Assembly (NCBI GenBank): GCA_021847625.1
Contig: JAJZQK010000181.1
Coordinates: forward strand, 1 to 6,811
DNA: 6,811 nt
Direction: 5' to 3'
From: Chloroflexota bacterium
GTDB lineage: Bacteria; Chloroflexota; FW602-bin22; JAMCYS01
The notes beneath the pieces are model-generated. The model was not told where the DNA came from, did no database searches, and saw nothing but the letters and a program-made list of their open reading frames with translations. Made by a program: the position numbers and the translations under genes. This document shows, one piece after another, positions 1 through 5,422 of the stretch (positions are counted from its first letter, which is position 1; the number at the start of each line of letters is the position of its first letter).

Positions 1-57
1 GGAGCCCGACTGATGACAGCGCCGGGGCGCCTTGACCATGCAAGCCCTGTTATGTAG
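1..57 (+). other. Window edge, possible C-terminal tail of an upstream gene
   Basis: Frame 1 is open from the first base to a TAG at 55-57 and frame 3 is open to a TGA at 33-35. Either could be the last codons of a plus-strand gene that begins outside the window. Both tails are too short to recognise, and neither is supported by a ribosome binding site or a motif. The promoter at 85-93 follows closely, which would suit the end of a preceding transcription unit. This is only a possibility. Confidence 0.15.
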
Positions 58-84
58 TCCCCCTCTGCAGGGCCACTCGGAAGG

Positions 85-93
85 TGCTATAAT
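85..93 (+). promoter_or_regulatory. Extended -10 promoter (TGCTATAAT)
   Basis: A perfect TATAAT lies at 88-93, preceded by TGC at 85-87, the TGn of an extended -10 element. The hexamer 17 bp upstream (65-70, CTGCAG) is a poor -35, as is usual for extended -10 promoters. Transcription would start near position 100. That is only about four bases before an ATG at 104 and about 210 bases before the DUF624-like gene at 309, so this promoter probably drives that gene through a long leader. A second TGn-TATAAT sits in front of the PdxA-like gene. Confidence 0.6.
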
Positions 94-103
94 AGCCGGG
101 CCG

Positions 104-208
104 ATGTTAACCCTGTTCAAGGTGGCCACGGTCTTCGCCGGCGTGTTGCTGCTATCACGGCGCGGCCCGCCCTTGCCTTGTCTTGACTCTGCAGCGCTTC
201 CGTACTAG
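104..208 (+). CDS. Possible 34-aa leader ORF with one hydrophobic segment
   Basis: ATG at 104 to TAG at 206-208 encodes 34 residues: a hydrophobic run at about residues 2-17 (LTLFKVATVFAGVLLL), then SRRGPPLP and a short tail. A membrane helix followed by two arginines would place the tail in the cytoplasm. The start is about four bases from the predicted transcription start, so translation would be leaderless; there is no Shine-Dalgarno sequence. The first 20 residues resemble in style the N-terminus of DUF401-type membrane proteins, so it may be a truncated remnant of one. It could equally be a chance ORF or an upstream ORF in the leader of the membrane protein at 309. Function unknown. Confidence 0.25.
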   Translation: MLTLFKVATVFAGVLLLSRRGPPLPCLDSAALPY

Positions 209-211
209 CTT
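183..211 (+). promoter_or_regulatory. Weak candidate -35/-10 pair
   Basis: TTGACT at 183-188 is a five-of-six match to the -35 consensus. At 17-bp spacing it is followed by TAGCTT at 206-211, which keeps only the T, A and final T of the -10 hexamer. It could give a shorter transcript for the gene at 309. It is much weaker than the extended -10 at 85-93. Confidence 0.2.
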
Positions 212-293
212 TGGGGCGGTTCGGAAGTTGGTCTTGGTGTCACAGGCTGGTTTGGTTGCAATTATCACGGCGGCGTTTATCTGCTGCCAATCT

Positions 294-301
294 GGGGAGG
301 G
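294..301 (+). promoter_or_regulatory. Shine-Dalgarno GGGGAGGG fixing the start at 309
   Basis: GGGGAGGG ends seven bases before the ATG at 309. This decides the start of the membrane protein gene. The same frame is open further upstream to a TTG at 183, but that codon has no ribosome binding site, and the added residues do not look like part of the family. Confidence 0.8.
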
Positions 302-308
302 TAGACTA

Positions 309-992
309 ATGGGAGGGACCTTCACGGTACTCAAGTGGGGGCTGCGGAACTGGTACGACGAGATGATAATGTTCACCGCCGTCGGCTTCCTCTCCGCCCT
401 TATGCTGATACCGTTCGCGGCTGTGGCGTTCCTGGTCTTCGGATTGCTTCAGCTGCCTGTCGTCGTGCTCCTCTTCGTGGGACCGTTCCTGCCGGGGCCG
501 GCCTTGGTGGGGATGCACGCCCTCGCCCGCGAGCTGGCTCGCAACGAGGGGATAAGCTGGAGCCTCTTCTGGGGCACGACCCGCCAGTATCTATGGAAGA
601 GTCTCGCTCTTTTTGCAATCTCGTTCCTCGCCACCGTCACCATCATGACGAGCATGCGGTTCTATATGGCCTCGGACAACATCATCCTGCAGTGGGTCGG
701 CTTTGCCTGGCTTTACGGACTCATCCTCTGGTCGATTATGCAGATGTACCTGCTCCCCCTGCTCCTCGAGCAGGAGCGCTTCAATCTGCTTCTCCTGTAC
801 CGCAACGCGCTCATCGTCACGGCGGCGAAACCGGTGGTATCGCTCGTGGTGCTCATCGTCAGCGGCCTGCTGCTGCTGGCGGGCTACTTCACGGTGGTCG
901 GCCTGCCGCTACTGGTGATCCCGATCATGGCCGTGCTCGCCAACCACGCCCTGCAATTCGCGATCTACGGTCCGCCAAAGCCCTTGGAGTAA
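309..992 (+). CDS. DUF624/YesL-like multi-pass membrane protein
   Basis: The predicted protein has 227 residues with about five or six membrane helices, roughly at 22-45, 49-69, 98-117, 128-152, 174-193 and 195-213. The first two are followed by a charged amphipathic stretch (ALARELARNEG, about 71-81) and an FWGTTRQYLWKS segment before the third helix. This matches the layout of the DUF624 (YesL) family: N-terminal helices ending in a Gly-Pro-Ala motif (GPAL, 63-66), a short charged loop, then a PLLLEQ-like motif near 150. YesL-type proteins are of similar length (about 200-230 aa) and are often found near carbohydrate uptake genes, but their molecular role is unknown. No signal peptide or catalytic motif is visible. 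It lies 77 bp upstream of the LarA-type gene on the same strand and may be co-transcribed. The family assignment rests on remembered pattern, so moderate confidence. Confidence 0.6.
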   Translation: MGGTFTVLKWGLRNWYDEMIMFTAVGFLSALMLIPFAAVAFLVFGLLQLPVVVLLFVGPFLPGPALVGMHALARELARNEGISWSLFWGTTRQYLWKSLALFAISFLATVTIMTSMRFYMASDNIILQWVGFAWLYGLILWSIMQMYLLPLLLEQERFNLLLLYRNALIVTAAKPVVSLVVLIVSGLLLLAGYFTVVGLPLLVIPIMAVLANHALQFAIYGPPKPLE

Positions 993-997
993 AGTAC

Positions 998-1008
998 CCC
1001 AATTGGTG
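998..1008. repeat. CCCAATTGGTG motif, copy 1
   Basis: CCCAATTGGTG lies directly after the stop codon of the membrane protein gene. The identical 11-mer recurs at 6238-6248, at the end of the HpaI-like gene. The 9-mer core CAATTGGTG recurs at 6643-6651, and inverted at 6482-6490. The core contains the palindrome CAATTG. Its role is unknown. Confidence 0.4.
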
Positions 1009-1056
1009 GGCACCGCCGAGAAGCGTTCGCGGGCCAACATAGATAAATCACAAGTT

Positions 1057-1062
1057 AAGGAG
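1057..1062 (+). promoter_or_regulatory. Shine-Dalgarno AAGGAG for the LarA-type gene
   Basis: AAGGAG ends seven bases before the ATG at 1070, an optimal site. It fixes the start of the isomerase gene and shows conventional Shine-Dalgarno use in this genome. Confidence 0.85.
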
Positions 1063-1069
1063 TAGTTGC

Positions 1070-2386
1070 ATGGATCCAGTCGTGACGCTCGACTATCCGC
1101 GCTCGCCGATTACGCCGGAGATCGCGGCCATAGAACTGCCACGCGTCATGAAGGTGCGCCAGCGCATCGAGACGCCCGAGATCAAGGACGTGCCAGAGGC
1201 AGTGAAGCGCGAGCTCGAGCGCGTCAACCTTGCCGAACGCATCAAGCCCGGCATGAGAGTGTGCATCACGGTAGGCAGTCGGGGTATATCGTCCGTCGCC
1301 GAGGTAGCCGCCACGATCGCCGCCGAGGTCAAGCGGCTGGGCGGCGAACCCTTCATCGTCCCCGCCATGGGCAGCCACGGCGGCGCCACGGCCGAGGGCC
1401 AAAAGGGCGCCCTGGCCAAGCTGGGGGTGACCGAGGAGAAGGTCGGTTGCCCAATCAAGGCTACGATGGAAGTAGTAGAACTCGGCAAGCTGCCCCGCGG
1501 CATGCCAGTCTACATGGACAAGTATGCCGCCACCGAGGCCGACGGGATCATCCTCCTCAACCGCATCAAGCCGCACTCTCCCTGGGGGCACATCGGCAGC
1601 GGTCCGATAAAGATCAGCGCCATCGGTCTAGGCAAGCAGAAGGGCTGCAACACGATCCACTCCTGGACCATCGGCACGACGACCCTCTACCATACGCTCA
1701 TCGAGGTCTACAACTTCATTCGCGAGCGTAAGAATATCCTCATGGGCTTCGCCATCATGGACAACGCGTTTGCGCGGCCCGGCAAGTTCGTGGGCATGCG
1801 GCCCGAGGAGCTGCCGGAGATGGAGCCCGTGCTGCGGCGTGAGGAAGACAAGGTTGTCGCCCGCCTGCCGTTCTACCCGCTGGACGTGCTGGTCGTCGAC
1901 GAGATGGGCAAGAACCGGAGCCCCGCCGGCATCGACCCGCTGGTCACCGGCCGCCCGGGCCTCGATCAGGCCGGCAACCCCGTCCCCGGCCAGGTGAAGA
2001 TCAAGAGCGTCGTCGTGCTCGACATCACCAAGGAGTCCTACGGCAACGCCGTCGGCATCGGCAACGTGGATGTCACCACCCGCCGCCTGGCGAGCAAGAT
2101 CGACTTCTACGCGATGTACATGAACGCGGTCTCGGCCTGCCAGACCTGGGGCGCGCGCCTGCCGATGGTGTTGCCCTCCGACAAGGAGGCCATCCAGATG
2201 GCCGTCCTCTCCTGCGGCATGGAGTCGCGGGCCAACCTGCGCCTGATCCGGGCCAAGAACACGCTGCAAATCGGCGAAGTCTACGTCTCCGAGGCCCTGG
2301 CCAAGGAAGTGCCGAATATGGCGAACCTGGAGCAGCTCAGCGACCTCGAGCCGATGAAGTTCGACGAGAACGGCAACCTGTTCTAG
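1070..2386 (+). CDS. LarA-type nickel-pincer-dependent isomerase
   Basis: The protein has 438 residues and is a full-length member of the lactate racemase (LarA, DUF2088) superfamily, which interconverts 2-hydroxyacid stereoisomers by hydride transfer to a nickel-pincer nucleotide cofactor in the cytoplasm. Candidate active-site residues fall where expected. His103 is in GSHGGAT, His169 in KPHSPWGHIGSGPIK, Lys181 ends the same stretch as the likely cofactor-tethering lysine, and His197 is in CNTIHSW. The spacings 103-169 and 181-197 equal those of His108-His174 and Lys184-His200 of Lactobacillus plantarum LarA (recalled numbering). Arg71 may match LarA Arg75, but the usual preceding Asp-x-x-Arg is not seen. 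The sequence differs strongly from true lactate racemases, so the substrate is probably another 2-hydroxyacid or sugar acid. The cofactor genes larB, larC and larE are not in the window. It lies 77 bp after the membrane protein gene and is followed by a hairpin at 2422-2473. Confidence 0.85.
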   Translation: MDPVVTLDYPRSPITPEIAAIELPRVMKVRQRIETPEIKDVPEAVKRELERVNLAERIKPGMRVCITVGSRGISSVAEVAATIAAEVKRLGGEPFIVPAMGSHGGATAEGQKGALAKLGVTEEKVGCPIKATMEVVELGKLPRGMPVYMDKYAATEADGIILLNRIKPHSPWGHIGSGPIKISAIGLGKQKGCNTIHSWTIGTTTLYHTLIEVYNFIRERKNILMGFAIMDNAFARPGKFVGMRPEELPEMEPVLRREEDKVVARLPFYPLDVLVVDEMGKNRSPAGIDPLVTGRPGLDQAGNPVPGQVKIKSVVVLDITKESYGNAVGIGNVDVTTRRLASKIDFYAMYMNAVSACQTWGARLPMVLPSDKEAIQMAVLSCGMESRANLRLIRAKNTLQIGEVYVSEALAKEVPNMANLEQLSDLEPMKFDENGNLF

Positions 2387-2421
2387 GACAGGTCCGTAGC
2401 TCCGACGTTCCTTTGGCGTAT

Positions 2422-2473
2422 CCGGGGTGAGGATGCCGCCTCGCCGGCCCTCACCCCTTCCTTCTCACCCCGG
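2422..2473 (+). terminator. Hairpin with two competing 3' arms after the LarA-type gene
   Basis: GGGGTGAGG at 2424-2432 is perfectly complementary to CCTCACCCC at 2449-2457. The slightly longer CCGGGGTGAG at 2422-2431 is perfectly complementary to CTCACCCCGG at 2464-2473. Only one stem can form at a time. It lies 36 bp past the isomerase stop and is followed by pyrimidine-rich rather than T-rich sequence, so it is at best a weak intrinsic terminator. The CCCTCACCCC phrase is also typical of dispersed repeats. Confidence 0.35.
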
Positions 2474-2577
2474 CGAGGAAGGTCTCCGCGGACGGGATAT
2501 CCCCATCGCTAATTTCGCTCGATCAAGTGACAGTCAATCAACCGATAGCCCGCAAGGCCACCTGCCGTCAACCAACC

Positions 2578-2603
2578 GTAGGGGCTACCGGCGGTCGCCC
2601 TCC
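2578..2603 (+). repeat. GTAGGGGC-type hairpin repeat B1
   Basis: It begins GTAGGGGC. GGGC (2582-2585) pairs with GCCC (2597-2600) and ACC (2587-2589) pairs with GGT (2593-2595), with one mismatch between and a GGC loop. It shares its leading GTAGGGGC and its loop with B2. Confidence 0.6.
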
Positions 2604-2656
2604 TCGTGCCTGGCCGCTTCCTGCCCGTATCGGGGCCGCCGCTCCCAACCTACCCT

Positions 2657-2685
2657 GTCATCCCCGCGCAAGCGGGGATCCAACG
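2657..2685 (+). repeat. VIPAQAGIQ-type palindromic repeat A1
   Basis: This is a 29-bp unit with stem ATCCCCGC (2660-2667) and GCGGGGAT (2672-2679) around a GCAA tetraloop, ending GATCCAACG. It matches copy A2 at 28 of 29 positions. Repeats of this kind (GTCATTCCCGCG...GGATCCA) are widely dispersed in bacterial genomes and are typically intergenic. Confidence 0.85.
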
Positions 2686-2717
2686 CATGCTCTTCGTCTC
2701 CCGCGCCGCCATCTTCC

Positions 2718-2746
2718 GTCATTCCCGCGCAAGCGGGGATCCAACG
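2718..2746 (+). repeat. VIPAQAGIQ-type palindromic repeat A2
   Basis: Second copy in the same orientation, 32 bp after A1. The stem is ATTCCCGC (2721-2728) and GCGGGGAT (2733-2740) with a GCAA loop. The single difference from A1 turns one C-G pair into a T-G wobble, so the RNA stem is preserved. Confidence 0.85.
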
Positions 2747-2752
2747 TTATCT

Positions 2753-2776
2753 GTAGGGGCGAACGGCGTTCGCCCT
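2753..2776 (+). repeat. GTAGGGGC-type hairpin repeat B2
   Basis: GTAGGGGC at 2753-2760 begins the unit. GGGCGAAC (2757-2764) pairs perfectly over 8 bp with GTTCGCCC (2768-2775) around a GGC loop. It lies six bases after A2, so the two families are nearly abutting. Confidence 0.7.
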
Positions 2777-2792
2777 CTGGCCGTGTACCGGA

Positions 2793-2818
2793 TGGATTCC
2801 CGCTTCCGCGGGAATGAC
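2793..2818 (-). repeat. VIPAQAGIQ-type palindromic repeat A3, inverted copy
   Basis: Third family A copy in opposite orientation. The stem is ATTCCCGC (2796-2803) and GCGGGAAT (2808-2815), perfectly paired. Read on the minus strand the loop is GGAA. Relative to A1 the stem carries a compensated change (C-G to T-A), which supports selection for, or copying of, a structured unit. Confidence 0.8.
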
Positions 2819-2859
2819 CGGAACCTGGCTGCCGTCAACGCGGGGTGGAGACAACCGCC

Positions 2860-2883
2860 GTAGGGGCGGCGTTTCGCCGCCCG
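2860..2883 (+). repeat. GTAGGGGC-type hairpin repeat B3
   Basis: GTAGGGGC at 2860-2867 begins the unit. GGGCGGCG (2864-2871) pairs perfectly over 8 bp with CGCCGCCC (2875-2882) around a TTT loop. It lies 71 bp beyond the methyltransferase stop and could also act as a transcription-blocking hairpin for the minus-strand operon, although no T tract follows. Confidence 0.65.
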
Positions 2884-2953
2884 TGGGCGCGGAAACCGCC
2901 CCCCCCCGGCAGCACGATCTTCAAAGCTACAGGCCGCTTCGCTCGCTCTGCAC

Positions 2954-3835
2954 CTACCGGAAAGACGCCAGGGCGCGGGCGATGGCCGCCGTGTGCTCGG
3001 GCGTACTGCCGCAGCAGGAGCCGACGACGCGCACGCCCAACTCGGCGTAGCGCTTGGCGTACCTCGCCATCGTCTCCGCGTCGGCGCTGTAGACGACCTT
3101 GTCCCCTTCCAAAGAAGGCACGCCCGCGTTCGGTTGCGCCACGACGACCGCCGCCGGGCGGGTCCGCAGCATCTCGGCCACCATCTTCTCCATCTCGTCC
3201 GGTCCCTGGCCGCAGTTGGCGCCGAAGCCGTCGACCTGGAGCCCCGACAGCGTTTCCGCCGCCTGCGAGGGCGAGACTCCCATCATCGTGCGCCCCCCCA
3301 TGTCGAAGGTCATCGTGCAGAAGAGGGGGAGGTCGCTCACGCGCCGCACCCCGGCCACGGCCGCCTTCGCCTCGCTGAGATCCGACATCGTCTCGATCAT
3401 GAAGAGGTCCACCCCCGCCTCGGCCAGGGCGGCGGCCTGCGCGGCGTACGCGTCGACGGCCTCCTCCTCGCTCAGCGTGCCGAACGGCTCCAGCAGCTCG
3501 CCCGTGGGGCCGAGGTCGCCGGCCACGAAGGCCCGCCCTCCTACCGCCTGGCGGGCGACCTCGACCGCGGCCTTGTTCGCCGCCTCGGCGATGTCGGCCA
3601 GGCCCGCTCGGCCCAGCTTGACCCGGTTGCCGCCGAAGGTGTTGGTGATGACGATATCGGCCCCCGCCTCCATGTAGGCCCTGTGCACCGAGGCCACCCG
3701 TTCCGGCTCCCGCAGATTCAGCTGCTCCGGGGCACCCGCGACCTCCAGGCCAAGCGCTTGCAGCATCGTGCCCATCGCCCCATCGCAGATGAGGACCTTG
3801 CCGGCCGCCAGCCGTTCTCGCAAAGACATGCTCAT
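2954..3835 (-). CDS. Homocysteine S-methyltransferase-domain protein
   Basis: The 293-residue cytoplasmic protein is a single zinc-dependent homocysteine S-methyltransferase domain (PF02574 type), as in BHMT, MmuM and the N-terminal part of MetH. Motifs in order: DGAMGT (18-23), the NTFGGN strand (65-70), GDLGPTGELLEPFG (106-119), FMIETMSDLSEA (145-156), GANCGQGP (205-212) and GSCCGSTPEH (272-281). The zinc ligands are Cys208, Cys274 and Cys275, all present. The length is normal for a stand-alone domain; there are no cobalamin or folate domains, so the methyl donor is not evident. The ATG at 3835 has AGGG four bases upstream; the ATG two codons later is an alternative. It is the last gene of a minus-strand group, 35 bp after a 67-aa protein gene. 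It may transfer a methyl group to homocysteine or another thiol; the exact substrate is not determined. Confidence 0.85.
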   Translation of the reverse strand: MSMSLRERLAAGKVLICDGAMGTMLQALGLEVAGAPEQLNLREPERVASVHRAYMEAGADIVITNTFGGNRVKLGRAGLADIAEAANKAAVEVARQAVGGRAFVAGDLGPTGELLEPFGTLSEEEAVDAYAAQAAALAEAGVDLFMIETMSDLSEAKAAVAGVRRVSDLPLFCTMTFDMGGRTMMGVSPSQAAETLSGLQVDGFGANCGQGPDEMEKMVAEMLRTRPAAVVVAQPNAGVPSLEGDKVVYSADAETMARYAKRYAELGVRVVGSCCGSTPEHTAAIARALASFR

Positions 3836-3870
3836 CGTTCCCTATCTCTCCCACTCCCAGCCGGCGCCGG

Positions 3871-4074
3871 TTACTCTTCCCACTTGCCCTGCATCTTGTG
3901 CGAGGCAATCTCCTGCTCCACCAGGCTCTTCTGCTCCTGGAGCAGGTCCCTGATCCGGCCGTAGATGTGCCGGCAGCTGTCGTCATTGGCCTTGCCATAG
4001 AAGACGTCGCACTTCTGCATAGCCTCCTGGGCCAGGCGCAGCGTCTCTTGCAGATTCTCGTTCTGTCGTGCCAC
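3871..4074 (-). CDS. Small helical protein, unrecognised
   Basis: This encodes 67 residues from a GTG at 4074 to a stop at 3871-3873. The GTG is favoured because AGGGGG (4082-4087 on the minus strand) ends seven bases before it. In-frame codons further upstream translate the hairpin repeat and are unlikely to be coding. The protein is charged and probably two helices: about 4-25 (NENLQETLRLAQEAMQKC) and about 32-60 (CRHIYGRIRDLLQEQKSLVE), ending GKWEE. It has two cysteines (22, 34) and a histidine at 36. The size and helical-hairpin layout recall small DUF1657-type proteins, but this is not a confident match. It lies between the PdxA-like gene (76 bp upstream) and the methyltransferase gene (35 bp downstream), so it is probably co-transcribed with the latter. 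Function unknown. Confidence 0.7.
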   Translation of the reverse strand: MARQNENLQETLRLAQEAMQKCDVFYGKANDDSCRHIYGRIRDLLQEQKSLVEQEIASHKMQGKWEE

Positions 4075-4081
4075 TTTCGTA

Positions 4082-4087
4082 CCCCCT
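4082..4087 (-). promoter_or_regulatory. Shine-Dalgarno AGGGGG directly abutting a hairpin
   Basis: On the minus strand AGGGGG follows immediately after the last base of the 8-bp hairpin at 4088-4109, and precedes the GTG start by seven bases. The close packing means the hairpin could influence ribosome access to the 67-aa protein gene. Confidence 0.55.
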
Positions 4088-4113
4088 GAGCCCCGGTATG
4101 GCGGGGCTCCTAC
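4088..4113 (-). repeat. GTAGGAGC-type hairpin (B-like repeat)
   Basis: On the minus strand it begins GTAGGAGCCCCG, and GAGCCCCG pairs perfectly over 8 bp with CGGGGCTC around a 6-base loop (4096-4101). The GTAGG(G/A)GC opening resembles copies B1 to B3 in the island at 2578-2883, so it is probably a diverged member. It lies in the 76-bp gap between the PdxA-like gene and the 67-aa protein gene, where it could reduce read-through or stabilise the downstream mRNA. There is no T tract. Confidence 0.55.
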
Positions 4114-4150
4114 CAAGCCGTATTCCGCCGGCCCCCGCGGCCGGCGCAAG

Positions 4151-5164
4151 TCAAGACTTGTTCGCCGCCAGCTCTGCCGCCGTGCGAATGGCCTCGACCA
4201 TGCTCTGCTCGTCGGCAATGCCCTTGCCGGCAATGTCGAAGGCCGTGCCGTGGTCGACCGAGGTGCGCACGAACGGCAGCCCCAGGGCCACGCTCACGCT
4301 CTCGGCAAAACCGTGCACCTTGATCGGGATATGCCCCTGATCGTGGTACATGGCGAGGACCACGTCGAACTCGCCGCCGATGGCGCGGTTGAACACAGAG
4401 TCCGCCGGGAAGGGACCGCGCGCGTCGATGCCCTCCAAGACGGCGGTCTGCACCGCTGGCCCGATCTCGTCGATCTCCGTTCGCCCGAAGAGGCCCCCCT
4501 CGCCGGCGTGGGGATTGAGGGCGGCGACGGCGATGCGCGGGCGGGAGAAGCCCCAGCCGCGGAAAGAGCGGTCGGTGAGGCGGATGCGCGCCAGCACCCG
4601 CTCCTTCGTCACCCGCCGGCAGGCTTCGATTAGCTCGTAGTGCGTGCTCAGGTGCACCACTCGCAGCCCCTTGGTGGTCAGCATCGTCGCGTACTCGGTC
4701 GCTCCCGTCAGCCGCGCCAGCAGTTCCAGGTGGCCCACGTCCATAAAGCCGGCCAGTCTGGTCGCCTCCTTGTTGATGGGCGCCGTGACGAGCGCGTCCG
4801 CTTCCCCACCCCGCACGAGGTCGGCGGCCCGCAGAATGGAGGCCATTGCCGCTCGCCCCCCGGCCGCCGAGACCTCGCCCAGCGGCACCTCCGCCGCCTC
4901 CGGCTCGCAGGCCTCCAGCACGTCCACCATCCCCGGCCGGTACGCCCCCTCCCCGGGTCGCCCCACGCTCTTTATGTCCACCTGTAGCCCGAGCGAATTG
5001 CATACCTTCGTGAACGCGCCGACGGAACCGACGACGAGGCACCGGCCGAAGTCGTGCACGGCCGGCCGGGCCAGCGCCTTCAGCACCACCTCCGGCCCAA
5101 TCCCCGCCGGGTCGCCCATCGTCAGCGCCAAGAGCGGTCTGCCGCCCCTCGCCTCATCCTGCAT
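4151..5164 (-). CDS. PdxA-family 4-phosphate dehydrogenase
   Basis: The 337-residue protein has every landmark of the PdxA family, metal-dependent NAD(P)-linked oxidative decarboxylases of 4-phospho-hydroxyacids (PdxA acts on 4-phosphohydroxy-L-threonine in vitamin B6 synthesis; PdxA2 types act on erythronate or threonate 4-phosphate). Numbered from the ATG at 5164: MGDPAGIGPE (16-25), TAPINKEA (127-134), GHLE (144-147), STHYE (173-177), LNPHAGEGG (216-224), YHDQGHIP (273-280), and a TSVDHGTAFDIAG tail motif. The divalent metal ligands are His175, His219 and His274. The length is typical. The ATG at 5164 has GGGTGGG six bases upstream; the ATG at 5170 is an alternative two codons longer. Longer in-frame starts add residues outside the family. 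GHLE replaces the usual GHTE. With no other B6 gene nearby and aldolase and racemase genes around it, a sugar-acid role is as likely as pyridoxal synthesis. It is transcribed from an extended -10 at 5241-5249. Confidence 0.9.
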   Translation of the reverse strand: MQDEARGGRPLLALTMGDPAGIGPEVVLKALARPAVHDFGRCLVVGSVGAFTKVCNSLGLQVDIKSVGRPGEGAYRPGMVDVLEACEPEAAEVPLGEVSAAGGRAAMASILRAADLVRGGEADALVTAPINKEATRLAGFMDVGHLELLARLTGATEYATMLTTKGLRVVHLSTHYELIEACRRVTKERVLARIRLTDRSFRGWGFSRPRIAVAALNPHAGEGGLFGRTEIDEIGPAVQTAVLEGIDARGPFPADSVFNRAIGGEFDVVLAMYHDQGHIPIKVHGFAESVSVALGLPFVRTSVDHGTAFDIAGKGIADEQSMVEAIRTAAELAANKS

Positions 5165-5240
5165 TGCCATCCCACCCTGTTCTTGGAATCGGGCGTCCTC
5201 GCGCCCCAGCGCGCGGCCGTAAACCTGGGCCGCTGTTTCG

Positions 5241-5249
5241 ATTATATCA
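5241..5249 (-). promoter_or_regulatory. Extended -10 promoter (TGATATAAT) for the PdxA-like gene
   Basis: On the minus strand the sequence reads TGATATAAT, a perfect -10 hexamer with an upstream TGn. The hexamer 17 bp further upstream (GTCCCA) is not a recognisable -35. Transcription would start near 5234, giving a leader of about 70 bases to the ATG at 5164. In the rest of the divergent intergenic stretch (5165-5422) I could not identify a clear plus-strand promoter for the aldolase gene. Confidence 0.6.
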
Positions 5250-5422
5250 CCAAGCGGACTGCCTGGGACGAGCCGGTGGCAGGTAGGCAGATCAACCCCT
5301 TCCTTGGGGACGGCGGGCCTCGTCTGGCCGGCAAACCGATGCACTGCCGGGCCGCTCCCAGGCGGGCACGACTATTGCCTGCGGGAATCACAGAGCAGCA
5401 GTCAACAAAGAGGTAAGGGCCA

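Larger units (their letters stand above)
2387..2953. other. Non-coding repeat island between convergent genes
   Basis: This 567-bp stretch separates the convergent LarA-type and methyltransferase genes. It opens with a hairpin that may end larA transcription, then carries two families of hairpin repeats in the order B1, A1, A2, B2, A3 (inverted), B3, listed separately. The short open frames here only translate repeats (the VIPAQAGIQ and RKRGSN peptides) and are not genes. The 11-mer CTGCCGTCAAC occurs at 2562-2572, five bases before B1, and again at 2829-2839, twenty bases before B3. A run of nine C lies at 2899-2907. I see no promoter or RNA gene here. Confidence 0.75.

Noticed and set aside
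183..308. N-terminal extension of the DUF624-like protein starting at TTG 183
   Set aside because: No Shine-Dalgarno before the TTG, whereas GGGGAGGG is ideally placed before ATG 309, and the extension does not fit the family.
2657..2746. Two near-identical 29-bp palindromic repeats with a 32-bp spacer, resembling a minimal CRISPR array
   Set aside because: Only two direct copies exist, the third is inverted and shorter, and the unit matches the dispersed VIPAQAGIQ repeat type. There are no cas genes or leader.
2427..2863. Overlapping short ORFs across the repeat island as small proteins
   Set aside because: Their translations are repeat-derived peptides such as VIPAQAGIQ in several frames; no ribosome site or coherent protein character.
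2899..2907. Run of nine C as a possible phase-variable tract
   Set aside because: It lies in non-coding DNA after the methyltransferase stop and is not next to a promoter, so length changes would have no obvious effect.
2835..3998. Long minus-strand ORF of 387 codons overlapping the methyltransferase gene
   Set aside because: It is a GC-rich shadow frame with Gly/Arg-rich low-complexity sequence; the real frame has all family motifs.
4075..4233. Longer version of the 67-aa protein starting at 4233
   Set aside because: The extra residues overlap the 3' end of the PdxA-like gene and translate the hairpin repeat; the GTG at 4074 has the ribosome site.
5171..5344. 58-residue N-terminal extension of the PdxA-like protein
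   Set aside because: It would cross the predicted promoter at 5241-5249, and PdxA proteins begin just before the MGDPAGIGPE motif.
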